Source: Heliopora coerulea (lineage: Eukaryota; Cnidaria; Anthozoa; Scleralcyonacea; Helioporidae). From it: 64,000 nucleotides of DNA. Every line of letters starts with the position of its first letter. Positions within the stretch are counted from its first letter, which is position 1. The position numbers and the translations under genes were made by a program. The stretch is taken from NCBI GenBank assembly GCA_030142905.1, contig JASJOG010000080.1, forward strand, positions 248,001 through 312,000, given 5' to 3'. Positions 54,096-64,000 of the stretch are shown here, one piece after another. The notes under the pieces were generated by a model. The model worked only from the letters and a program-made list of their open reading frames with translations, had not been told where the DNA came from and made no database searches.

Positions 54096-55298
54096 CTACA
54101 AGAAAACCATAATTTGGTCCACCATTACCTGTATGGTGAAGACCTAACAGTTCTACAATATGCATGGTTGCCACAATAAGAATCACAAGACACTAGAAAA
54201 GTCATACTCAGTTTAACTTTTGTAGTATAACCAGTGTTACAGTGTCTCTGGCGATGAATGACTTGTCTAGGTTTCTATGACTTCCACTAGAAACCAGCAT
54301 TTCACCAAACATTTAAATAGGGCAGCCCACATACATGTAAGGAAGACAAAAGGCCTTTTTGGTCAAGTCAAGGGCTCTTTCTTCAAGTCAAGGACTCTTT
54401 CTTCAACTCAATGGCTCTTGATTCACCAGATACTTGCAAAACTACTCTTATAGATTGTTTACAAGTTGTTGGTCAGGCACAGTGGTCTGCCAGATGTTCC
54501 TGTCATTAATTTATGACACAGTGGTACACAAGCTTTCTTAAGGTCATGAACAGCAAGCCACTACTCTGAAGTTGCCAAGGTGAAACACTGGAATACGAAA
54601 CTTAACTGAACTAGAATAAAAACCCTAATCCACACTCTAATCTAGTCACTAACCTTAGTCTTAACTGCAATCACAATAAACTTGCCTTAACTCTACAAAA
54701 AGGTTTTGGATTTTGGTCTGGAGAGAAACACTGAATTCCAACATGTTAAGGAATTTCATTTTTGATACATGGATGCTGCCATACAGCATTTGTGAGTCCA
54801 TGAAAGTATTTGCACACATTTCAAACATTCCCAATGGCATCAACAATGACCAAGCAACTTAGCAGGTAAACATGACCAGGTTACTTTGTTGGTATCATGA
54901 CTGATTAGCAATGATATCTACACTATACAACAATTTTAAAGTAATATGTACAGGTAGATGTGGTTACATTCCCAGAGATTACTTTACAAGTATGTAACAA
55001 AGTCAAGCTCAGTCTCAACTCAGTCAAAGTTTCATCCAGGCTTCAGTTTTATGGGTGAAGTTTCAAAATAGCCAGTTCAAAATAAATATTTTCATCTTTA
55101 TTACAGAAAATATTGATGGCTTTGACCTGAACTGAGTCTGAAGATTTCTGCAAATATTGCAAAATTGTCATTGCTGGTTTAAGAAATACAGAGGGAACTA
55201 CAGTATTTGGTATCCAGCCAGATAGCTAACATTGCTGTCCAGCACACTAATACTGCTGAATTAAAGTTCAAAAACTTGCATACATGTACTTACTGTTC

Positions 55299-55405
55299 CT
55301 GTTCAGGATGGTGATGCATTTCTATACACTTTCAAATGCAAGGAAAAATCATGTCAATATGTCAATATGGTTTTCCCTGCATACTCAATCAAGCTCTTGA
55401 AGTTC
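55299..55405 (-). pseudogene. Duplicated, dead copy of WASHC5-like exon 2
   Basis: In the ancestral frame it reads ELQELD*VCRENHIDILT*FF followed by LAFESV*, collinear with strumpellin [20 protein letters not shown]. It has three stops. Its donor is GA instead of GT, so it cannot be spliced normally. It preserves the ancestral exon length (107 bp). Confidence 0.82.
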
Positions 55406-55812
55406 CTGAATTTATAAGATAAGAAAAAACAAATTATAGAAAATTAGATTCTGCATAATGTACAAAAGAGTCATACCACATCACATCAGTGCATATGAGC
55501 ACACATTTATGTTAAGTACTGGTCATCCAGCAATATGCTGTAAATCTTCCTCAGTACCAAATAGCTAGAATACTTCTACAAAAATGCTGCTACTTCACGT
55601 GGACTGTAAAATACAGCAGGAGAGAAATTGAGTGTAAGATAAGTATTTTTATCTTTATCACAGAAAAGTTCAATGGCTTTGACCTGAACTGAGTTTGAAG
55701 ATTTCTACAAATAATATTGCAAATTTGTTGGCCCTAGTTTAGGATATAAAAAGGAAACTAAAATGCATCCAGCCAGACAACTAAAGTTTGAAAATTGGCA
55801 TACTTACTGTAC

Positions 55813-55911
55813 CTGTTCAGGCCAGTGGTGTATTTGTAAACACTTTCAAATGCAAGGGAAAATCTTGTCAATATGGTTTTCCCTGAATTCTCAATCAAAG
55901 TCTTGAAGCTC
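55813..55911 (-). CDS. WASHC5-like exon 2 (frame-altered)
   Basis: Acceptor TTATTACTTCAG, donor CTGAACAG/GTACAGTAAG. The end reads TRFSLAFESVYKYTTGLN, matching strumpellin TRFYLAFQSVHKYIVDLN. The first half is homologous only in another frame (ELQDFD*EFRENHID), because 8 bp present in the duplicate are missing here. Confidence 0.72.
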
Positions 55912-56732
55912 CTGAAGTAATAAGATGGGGATAAACAACATAAAAGAAAATAAGATCTTAGATAATGCACAAAGGAGTCAAATTGATATCACATTAATGA
56001 GGACATGAAAGAGGGCACATTCACATAGATTTATGGTCACCTAGCACAATCTTCTATAAACTTTTCTAAGTGCCAAATAGGCTAGAAACTGTTGGCAAAA
56101 ACAACACTACTTCACATGGATTGTACACAACAGTGAGTGAAATTGCAGTATAGTAGACTCCTATGGGTCAATGAGTTACACCATGAGCTCTGTGAAAGTT
56201 TCAGCACAAAATAATGAGGCAACATGCAAAGCATGAAAATATTGGAAAAGATGACATAAGAACTGAGAACAGCAATTTGTAAATCATTTACTGTAAAGTA
56301 TTTTTCAATTAGAGTTACAGTAAGAAGTAAGGTTAAGGTAAAGGTTAGGTAAAATTCATGTTAGGAATTAGTGTAAAGATTGGCATTGCCACAGCAAGTT
56401 TGGTCAAAACTGGAGTAGAAGTTGGAGAGAAATCAATGTTGAAGTTTTGCCTAGGTGGACAAATGTTTGGAATTAATTTTAATTACTCAAAGAATTGTTC
56501 ATCTGATAAATTGAAATACAGTTACCATATACAGTATTCTAAGAAGAACAAATTGCACAAAGATTGTCAGGTTCCAGTCTTCAGTGATGATTTCATCACT
56601 GTATTCATTTAAATTCAGTGGTGCCTTGTGTAACCTCTTTGCCACAGATTAATCACAGTAAACTCCTAGCATGGTGCTGTGTCCTGATGACAGCTTCTCA
56701 ATGATTCTCAACTTTGTTTTTGCATGTAAAGG

Positions 56733-57122
56733 CAGGGTTCGAATTAGAGAGAAAAAGTTGATTCGTGAAAAATGTTGTGAGTTTCAGGGCGAGGAGGAAG
56801 CTCCTCCCTCTTCCAAAACGCTTCAAGCTGTTGAAGGTGATGCTCTGCCATTTTGTTTACAAAGTGACAATGTGACAGGCCACTGTGTTGCTTGGTGTTG
56901 GGTTTCAAGTGGGCTGGCCGAAGTTTGATGAAAAACAATTACAAACAATTTGTTTCAGTTCACTGAAGATTGCAAATCACAGTTTTTAGTAACACTAAAC
57001 ATACAATTAGGAGTTACTTTTTGTTTAAATGCACTTTTAAATTTGGATTCACAAAAACAAAAAGCAGACTCGCAAATTGTAAAATTCAGTTTGCAAATTG
57101 CAATCTGCTAATTTAAACCCTG
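56733..57122. mobile_element. hAT-type MITE (CAGGGTTCGAATTAG ends)
   Basis: The left end CAGGGTTCGAATTAG and the inverted right end CAGGGTTTAAATTAG. Similar to the element at 50088. It lies in intron 1 of the WASHC5-like gene. No exact target duplication. Confidence 0.6.
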
Positions 57123-58364
57123 AAAGGATAGTGCATGTAACCATTCAAGTGTTTTTGACTGAAAGAAAGTGCCTTTGACTTGGACAAAATTCTCTTTTGT
57201 TTACCTCAGATAGGGAATACTTTTTAAACCCAGGGGTGGAATGCTGATTGTCTATCCAACTGACCACTATGTGTCAGGGTGCTTTGCTTCATTAAATCTA
57301 GGGCCAGTTAGTATGACTTGAAGACACATGTACTGTACATATACAGTATGTTTCCATCATGAAATCTCTGAGTTCTCTGATTCCTCAATGTAAATGTAAA
57401 GAGATGCCCTTTAGTTGATGTCTAATTAATTCTAATGTTTCCAGGATCTAAATAATTTTTCTCCAAAATAAAAATTATCTTTTGAAACAAAAATAAAAAT
57501 ATCATCAAATAATTTGAATCTATTGCTGTCAAAGCCACAGTATTTTTCTGATCACCTGGTATGCCTTGGCATTTAAGCACCTTGATTCTTCTTACAATAA
57601 ACTGGACAGATTCAGTGCATTGCATCTCAATTTTATAGTGGTTGGAAAGACCACACTAGAATATACTGAGAAGCAACTTACTGTACCTCAAATACCTGTA
57701 CTATTCACATCAAGCAATTTCAAGAAACTAAGCAAAAAAAAAACACACTCTAAAGAAGTGCCTGACTTTTGACAACAGCTTTCAAATTAAATTAAAATAT
57801 TACCATGACCAATTAGTTCTTGTTGTTTCACTTGAATATTGAGATTTCAAGGGTACTGAATATTTCTTACTGTCATCCCAAACAATGACCAGAGTTCACA
57901 ATCAAGTTCCTGTGTCCTGGTGGGATCTTCCCACCCATCATTTTTGAATCAAATTTCAATTTCCTGGTAAAAAGTTGTCTTTAACTGAGCAAAATTAAGA
58001 AGCAATTGTCGACTAACAGGCAAAAGATTATTTCATTTTAAAATTTGAAAAGCTTGATACAGCTACAAGAGAACTATGCAATCAGAACGCCCCTGTACTT
58101 TCATCCAATAGCGCTAGGAAGACATAAGCCTATTTTTTTCAAAACGTTGCTGCCTCGTCTTGGAGGACAAATGCAAATCCAACGGGGTAAGGAAAATAGC
58201 AGAAGTTCAAGAAGTGAAATGCAAGATGTCATTGACGACCATTTTACAAAATCCACTAAAAAGGCCGAACAGTCCTTATAGTTTCGCCTAAAAACTTGTC
58301 AGTACATTCTAGTAACAGTTAGATCCGAATGCATTATCAGGCTAGCTTAACTCGTCGCACTTAC

Positions 58365-58588
58365 CGGTCTAGCGTCGATTTCCCTTCGTAGAATTCAGGT
58401 CCACGGAAGTACGAGAAGTCGGTCAAAACGTCGCCATATTTCAACTGATCTCTTTTATTATCAAGACAGAATTCAAGCAGAATGAAACTCGACAAACACA
58501 AAAGTGCAGCGATGATTGCATTTCCTCTGCTCGCTAACTTTAATAACGTTTGACCACAAAGACTATTTTCTGGGAGGAGGTCCACCAT
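58365..58588 (-). CDS. WASHC5-like exon 1 with start codon
   Basis: ATG 58588 starts MVDLLPENSLCGQTLLKLAS, then RGNAIIAALL and DQLKYGDVLTDFSYFRGPEF, matching strumpellin [30 protein letters not shown] and [20 protein letters not shown]. The last six codons read KSTLDR, but one frame over they read EIDARP, matching the expected LDAKP. This shows a one-base loss. Donor GACCG/GTAAGT. Confidence 0.82.
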
Positions 58589-58640
58589 TTTGAAAATGAC
58601 GACTGAAATAACCTCACGTGATGTAGGTTCGTACGCACCC
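58589..58640 (-). promoter_or_regulatory. E-box upstream of the WASHC5-like start
   Basis: A palindromic CACGTG at 58615-58620, in context ATCACGTGAG, lies about 27 bp before the ATG. Such sites bind USF/TFEB-type bHLH factors, and TFEB regulates endolysosomal genes. Relevance here is inference. Confidence 0.35.
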
Positions 58641-59390
58641 TTCGGAAAGTATCGTTCAATGATCGTTTAATGACAACTGTTTTAGCTCACGGCTCATGGA
58701 GCCAACCGCTTGACCTCTTGGGATGATCTCGAGTGAACTAAGATAGCAATTTTTTTGCCTGAACAAATTTGGCAATATTTTTTTAACTGAACCAAGCTCT
58801 AGTTGTTTTCCTCGACCGTAATAGATGCAGAAGATTTTTTTTTTTTTTGGTTTTTTTAAATTGGTGTTTCTTTGCAAGTTATTTTTTCCAGGGATAAGGC
58901 ACCAATTGGCTATCGCGGGACGCTTTTCTCAAGTGCCGCTACATCTCGCATGTTTGGACGACAGTATCGAAAAACGAAAGCGCATTTCGTATTTTTTCAA
59001 GTGCATTGAAGCCCTCTAAAGTTTTTTCCTTTTTGTATAGAGAAAACAAAGGGAGCCGAAAAGTTCTTTTACAATTTTTCTATTTCTTACATTCTTTTCG
59101 AAGATATATCACTTTAAATACGCCTATTTTTGTGAAAAAGTAAATATTTTTGCTACCATTTCTTGATGCAAGAAGATCGGCTCCTGTAGCCTAATGTATG
59201 TAAGGACCCATTTACACGATACGATTATCGTAAACAATTGTTCATCCTAGGGTATGTAATGTTGCCCCACAGGCACAATTCCTGCCCGCTTTCATTTGCT
59301 TGCCAAAATAGTATTACGTCCGGGAAGCTTCATTGTACGGTGTCCGGTAAGAAAACAAACACATGTTAACCCAACCCCCACGATTATATG
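58641..59390. other. Gene-free interval
   Basis: A poly(T) run at about 58837-58858. No gene recognised. Confidence 0.35.
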
Positions 59391-59778
59391 TACCGTATTT
59401 ACTCGATGAAGCGCCGCAGAACTCTATAAATTTATAGTTTTTCGAACGAGGCTGTTACTCGGGGGCGGCGTTTATTTCAGGGCCGTGCTCTTTAAAAAAT
59501 CATAACAATTTTAACGATAACAGGCAAATGTTAACAACTGGAATACATTGTAATACAGAAGAAGAAATTTCCAGGGGTGGTTTAGATTGAGTTGTACTGC
59601 ACTTCTTTTTAAGCTTGGCTCCTCGAACAATTCAGTGTGATGATGCTGCGATTAAGCGCTACATTGTGAATGAATACGGCGCTTATTCGAGGGCAGCGTT
59701 TATTTTTGCTCTCATATTGCGACACTTAATTGGGACGGCGCTAAATAGGGGCAGGCGCTTAATCGAGTAAATACTGTA
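59391..59778. mobile_element. MITE with TACCGTATTTACTCGA ends
   Basis: TA-bounded. The left end is TACCGTATTTACTCGATGAA and the inverted right end is TACAGTATTTACTCGATTAA, with GCGCC beyond on both. The interior has further GCGCTTATTCGAGG / GGCGGCGTTTATTTCAGG blocks in both orientations. Related in style to the element at 52397. No coding capacity. Confidence 0.85.
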
Positions 59779-59894
59779 ATGAAAATTCTGCAAGGCCAGG
59801 ACACGGGGGTGGGATGTCTTCTACGAAGAAAGTGCACATTACTATAGAGAAGGCGTCTATTTCTTAAAGAAAGACGCGTATATCTTCAGCAAAA

Positions 59895-60110
59895 ATGGGC
59901 CTTTTTCCGGTCAAGTTGTCATTTGATGGAGAAAAGCTGTGTTTACAAATAGGAGATGCACATTTTAATGTCGAAGAAACAGTGTTATACTACCAAGGCG
60001 AAGATCATTTCCTCACAGAAGATACTTTCTTAGACGGAGAAACTACATGTTTCCACGCAGAAGGGGTGGACCTTAAGGCTGATTCACCGGCTACCGTACC
60101 AATGTGTTAA
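59895..60110 (+). other. Small unrecognised ORF (71 codons)
   Basis: Starts MGLFPVKLSFDGEKLCLQIG and ends at TAA 60108. In the next frame just upstream, DVFYEESAHYYREGVYFLKK and then DAYIFSKNGPFSGQVVI is also open, and both look protein-like. Together they could be one coding sequence broken by a shift near 59920, but no family is recognised. Confidence 0.25.
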
Positions 60111-60329
60111 TCGGAGACACCAAACAATCATATACGACAATCGTATACTATCTGATTAATAGGCCTTAAGTCAACATCCACAGTTCTGTGAAGTTAGGAT
60201 GCAAAACTGAGCCCATATGAGTGAGTGGGTTGGATAAGTCCTGATAGCCGTAGCTTTTTTGGTACCTGTTGAAAAACAACACAATTTCCAAATCAATGAT
60301 CTGGAGCAAGCCTCTTTTACCAACAGGCA

Positions 60330-60720
60330 CATCTACACAGTACGCTAGTGATGCGAACTTGATTCGAATGAAAACGTACACTTTTCTCTGCGTTTTGGTC
60401 TCTCGTCCACGCGGAAACGGCGTTTTCGGTCAAAAAAGCGGAGTCTTTCGAAAGCGCTCTGATCTCCAAACTTGAGTGATTCGAAAACAGCGGATTATCG
60501 TTTCTGTGCGGACTGCGAAAATGGAGACTTTCGACCACAATGACATCACAGCGTGCGTGGATCAAGCCTCCTACGCATGCTGAATAGATAGGCAGTAGCG
60601 TTTTCGAATCATTGCTGCGTTTACATGTGGATGGGATGACAAACGAAAACAGTTTAAAATCAGTCGTGTGGACGGAAAACTTTGTAAGCGTTTTCGGAAA
60701 TAATCCCAGACGTGACGTTG
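60330..60720. repeat. Probable MITE rich in GCGTTTTCG motifs
   Basis: Repeated CGTTTTCGG/TTCGAAA motifs in both orientations and GTGTGGACGGAAAAC near the right end suggest a decayed inverted-repeat element. The ends are not sharply defined. Confidence 0.4.
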
Positions 60721-61440
60721 TTCATTTACCTAACTAGGTGATATCAAAACGTGCACTAACCTTCTGTTGAATAAATGCATGAATATCCCGATGCATCATT
60801 TTATACCCAAATCCTCTTCAAAATTCCTTTTTAAAAAGACAACAGCTCCGAACAAAGAGTTCAGTAAAACTTTAATTAAATTCTAAAGAATGAAGTTGAG
60901 AAAATGCACAAGAAATGTTGCAATGTTGTATTTAAGCAAGTGGTTTTTTTCAGTGCATATAAGACAAAAACAATTCAGAAAGATATTCATTATAATCAGT
61001 TTTTTGATTGATAAAGTACATTTTTGTTTCCTACAAAAACGCATGCTTGTGGACGGTGCCTGAAGTACTTGACCGGGATTTATAGATCTATCAAACTTTT
61101 ACGCCGTCCAAATCTTGAATGAAATTTGAAACGAAAAATCCAATCAAAATAAAACTCTATATGTTAATCGATAAACTGATTATATTACAATCCTTCTCGG
61201 AATTGTTTTCATGATATATGTATTACATTTCTAAAATTCATTAAAAATTCATGAGGAAAATACAAAAGAAAATCATAGGCCTAACCGTATCGGATCATCA
61301 TATGTGATAAAGATACATGTGCCCTCATATATATAGAATTTCAATTTTTTGGCTTACGAAAGATAAATTTCCAAACTTTCTTCGCTAGTTAGCGTATTAG
61401 GAGGTTCATTTTAGAAGACATCTAAAATACTCGCAGTACG

Positions 61441-61501
61441 TGCTTTATCGGATCTAAAACACTCGGCTATTGCCTCGTGTTTTAAATCCCGATAAAGCAC
61501 T
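61441..61501. repeat. Hairpin GTGCTTTATCGG...CCGATAAAGCAC
   Basis: A 61-bp near-palindrome with loop TATTGCC. Related pieces occur at 61746-61790 (GCTTTATCAGATATAAAACA and CGAGAC), so it belongs to a repeated element. Confidence 0.8.
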
Positions 61502-61799
61502 CCTGCTCGGTTTTTAAATATTACGTACATATTTATGTATATTTGATAATTACATAAGAAGTTACGTTTTTCACTTTCCTATGACTAAGTGATTTCAAAA
61601 CCTACCGGCAAACATCTAACTCCATAAGTAATTCTCAAGCTAAGTCGGGTTGAGTAAAGATAATAATCGATATTTCTTTTAAAAATTCTACTTTTAATTA
61701 TACGTTTTATAATCGTCTAAGTCTTATTTAAAAACCGATTAGGAGAGCTTTATCAGATATAAAACACGAGACGACTGCCGAGATCTGTATAAGCTAAAC

Positions 61800-64000
61800 A
61801 GATACACAAGATAACCTTTCAACCTCAATTGACAAATGGGACTGCGGAGCTTTTTCTGACAATCAAAGCTTGACAAATTTTCTTAATTGTACCAAATTCT
61901 ACATCTAATATCAGTTTTATTGGAGATTGTATTAACCGAAAGATAGTTTAGCGGAAATGAAGTGCTCGAAATTTACTCGTGTTTACCTGCATGGCAGATT
62001 TTAGTGTACACGGGACAGAAGAGTGCCAGGTATCGCCAGGTAACTTCTTGGCGACGTAAACGTAGGGATTTATTTTTTTCAGTTTGGTTGTTGCTGTATC
62101 CAAAACAACTTTTTCTGTAAGTCGCTTGCACAACACATCTTAAGTTCTTAACAACTAACCAACACGTGCAAAAAATTCATTCTGTGCTGAGAGATGAACT
62201 TTTACTTGCACATCAAAATTCATGTTTCAAACCGTAGTTGAAATAACTGTCTTAAATTTGTTTTTGCAGGTTATATGTCAAGGGTATTGTTAAGATGACC
62301 CCATTTTATTTGATTTTATGTTGAGTTAAGAGATTTATCTCAGATCTTTACTAACAGAAGAAATAGGTTTGTGACTTCAGTGCTTAATACTATGTAAACG
62401 TACTTTCGCTACCTATGAGTTAACTATCGTGACATCACGTAATATATTAACTTTTTTATGGTGTCTCTCGTATTGGACAGCAGTAAATCCTCTCGTCCAC
62501 TAGTCCTTACCAATCTCTCTAACTTAAGTTTATTCTGATCTAATACCTAGGATTGTAAATAAACAGTGTGCCGAAATCGTTAATGGATGGACAAGTACGC
62601 ATTTCTGCTTTGTACCTTGTCATCTATTTATGAAAGAAGAATGGTTGAATGAGAAAACGAAGTGGATCCTCGCAAAGCAAAAGCCTGCCACATTAAGTTT
62701 AGCCAAGTGTTACTTTGCTGATTATGCACTTTCCTTGATTTTATCGCAGCTAATTTTGACGTTGGAATGATGAGCATTGTAATATGGGAAGCTTGAGTGA
62801 TGTTGACTGATGTTGAACAAAATTTGAATATCTTCAATTTTCGCTCAAAACAAAGTCTATTCAATATTTATATTGTCCTTGAAAACCCTGGTCAGCTGTT
62901 GAATAAAATTTTCAAACCATTTATTCCCGGTTTTACTTTCATTTTATCATGGAAAGAGCCCAGCAATTAGAATGTTGATTATCACCAAGTGAAAATCGTT
63001 ATATGCATATCTAATATTTCGTTTAACCCTATCTGCTCTGGGGGGGGGGAGAACCAAATCACCCCCCACTTAGTTTTTTTATCAATATTTCTTGACTGGA
63101 TTTCCCAAATGACATCACAATTCGTGACGTTTCCCCAATTTTATGGCAAACATTTCGATATGTAGTTTTAGATCATACCAACAAAGCTGTTGCCATGAAA
63201 ACTTCAAGTTTAAGGGCCACTTTCTTCACTTTTGAAAAGAAGTTAAATAATTGCCATGTTTTGGACGAAATCTTCGAAATGCTTGTTCGAATTGAATACT
63301 AGTTCAAAGAAAGGAGTTAGATTTAAAAACCATCATTTTTTGGATTTAAGAGTTTAGTACGACGTCGTCTTCTTGTATTCTTGACGTCATCGTAACGCCT
63401 AGTTTTGTGCACCAGCGTAACATGTATTTCAGGAAGATCAAAAGGACTTCCAAATGGAAAAAAAGTTTTATTCTAAAATAAATGTGTAAAGTAAAATAAT
63501 TTATCAATTCAAAATAAAAACTTTTAAACTCAGTATGACATCATTGTGACGTCACAAACAGATATAACAGACAAAACTAAAATGAATTACTTCCCTCAAC
63601 CTTTCTTATTGAATAGTTTATGGTAATTTGTTTTTGTAAAATACGAGCGGAATGAACGACATTAAACAACACAGGTAAGCAATGCTTGAGTGACGTAATA
63701 ATCACGTCATCAAATATGTGAAACCAAGTAATATTTAATTTTGTAGAGCATTGCATATTCAATATTTCTTCCGAGTATCACGGAAATAGGCATAATACTA
63801 ATAAAATTATAATGAGGGAGGCTAATCGGGCCCCCTCTAGCCTTCCTAGGAACAGAAATAGCTCAGCCCAGATGAGGTTAAACCAAAAGACACAAACAAG
63901 CCTATTCCTAACACGATTCCATAATGAGATAAATTAAAGAGAATGGTGAGCTTGCTGGGGGAAAAACTCCACGAAAGTGTCAATAAAAAAACATAGGGGA
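61800..64000. other. Gene-free interval
   Basis: AT-rich DNA without a recognised gene or RNA. A poly(G) run lies at about 63040-63049. The minus-strand frames (61948-62136, 62628-62864, 63577-63762) show no domain. Confidence 0.35.

Larger units (their letters stand above)
55085..56165 (-). repeat. Tandem duplication of about 540 bp that includes WASHC5-like exon 2
   Basis: 55085-55638 and 55639-56165 align along their length. Both hold GGCTTTGACCTGAACTGAGT, an ATCCAGCCAGA block, the exon, ATGGTTTTCCCTG and a CTACTTCAC.TGGA block. Divergence is moderate, so the duplication is not recent. Confidence 0.8.
54011..58588 (-). pseudogene. WASHC5: 5' end of a WASHC5 (strumpellin)-like gene, exons 1-3, probably a broken copy
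   Basis: WASHC5 is a core subunit of the WASH complex, which drives actin assembly on endosomes. Minus-strand exons 58588-58365, 55911-55813 and 54095-54011 encode 136 codons matching the N-terminus of strumpellin. All three have GT-AG borders and matching phases. Exon 1 has lost one base near 58380 and exon 2 lacks 8 bp relative to its duplicate. Together the shifts restore the frame, so the joined exons are open, but the stretch between them is read in the wrong frame. The rest of the roughly 1,150-residue protein was not found in the 54 kb further along this strand. A partial, decaying gene duplicate is most likely. A gene with a very long intron or an assembly error is possible. Confidence 0.7.

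Noticed and set aside
1..64000. CRISPR arrays, bacterial operons, rRNA genes
   Set aside because: No regular spacer-repeat arrays, no Shine-Dalgarno-led gene clusters and no rRNA signature; the DNA is animal nuclear.

Overview
The window is animal nuclear DNA, most likely from a cnidarian such as a stony coral or other anthozoan (inference). It is AT-rich by eye and has split genes with GT-AG introns. It is loaded with Penelope-like retroelements carrying hammerhead ribozymes, hAT, mariner and pogo-type DNA transposons, tRNA-derived SINEs and short inverted-repeat elements. It also holds an ankyrin/Roc-COR/death-domain gene, an architecture common in marine invertebrates. There is no rRNA gene, no convincing functional tRNA gene and no CRISPR array.

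Layout. 0.5-4.4 kb: an old dispersed repeat interrupted by a decayed hAT element with a ZMYM1/DUF4371-like transposase; a paralogous copy of the repeat at 30.2 kb shows the empty site. 5.0-7.5 kb: fragments of Penelope-like elements in inverted pairs, (TA)n tracts and several hammerhead ribozyme motifs. 7.5-9.7 kb: a mariner/IS630-type element with terminal inverted repeats of about 410 bp and a transposase broken by two stop codons. 9.7-13 kb: a SINE, a decayed hammerhead copy, a deletion derivative of a pogo-like transposon, a Ty3/gypsy gag-protease remnant and a probable solo LTR. 14.6-17.4 kb: a complete-looking pogo-like transposon with two divergent intact ORFs, a DDE transposase and a zinc-finger + HIRAN-domain protein. 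The deletion derivative at 10.3 kb keeps the ends of both genes, so the two-gene layout belongs to the family. 17.4-29.2 kb is almost gene-free, with a large hairpin at 28.8 kb and a few possible small exons.

29.4-36.6 kb holds the main host gene, on the plus strand: ankyrin repeats, a Roc GTPase with a P-loop and an acidic insert, COR, a Cys-rich segment and a C-terminal death domain. It is predicted as four exons joined by three phase-1 introns, giving 1,028 residues.

36.6-54 kb is intergenic, with hAT-type MITEs (one with a perfect 8-bp target duplication), SINEs, foldback repeats, minisatellites and microsatellites. 54.0-58.6 kb, minus strand, holds the first three exons of a WASHC5 (strumpellin)-like gene. 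Exon 2 lies in a tandem duplication, and two frameshifts cancel each other. No later exons were found. 58.6-64 kb is intergenic with MITEs and hairpins.
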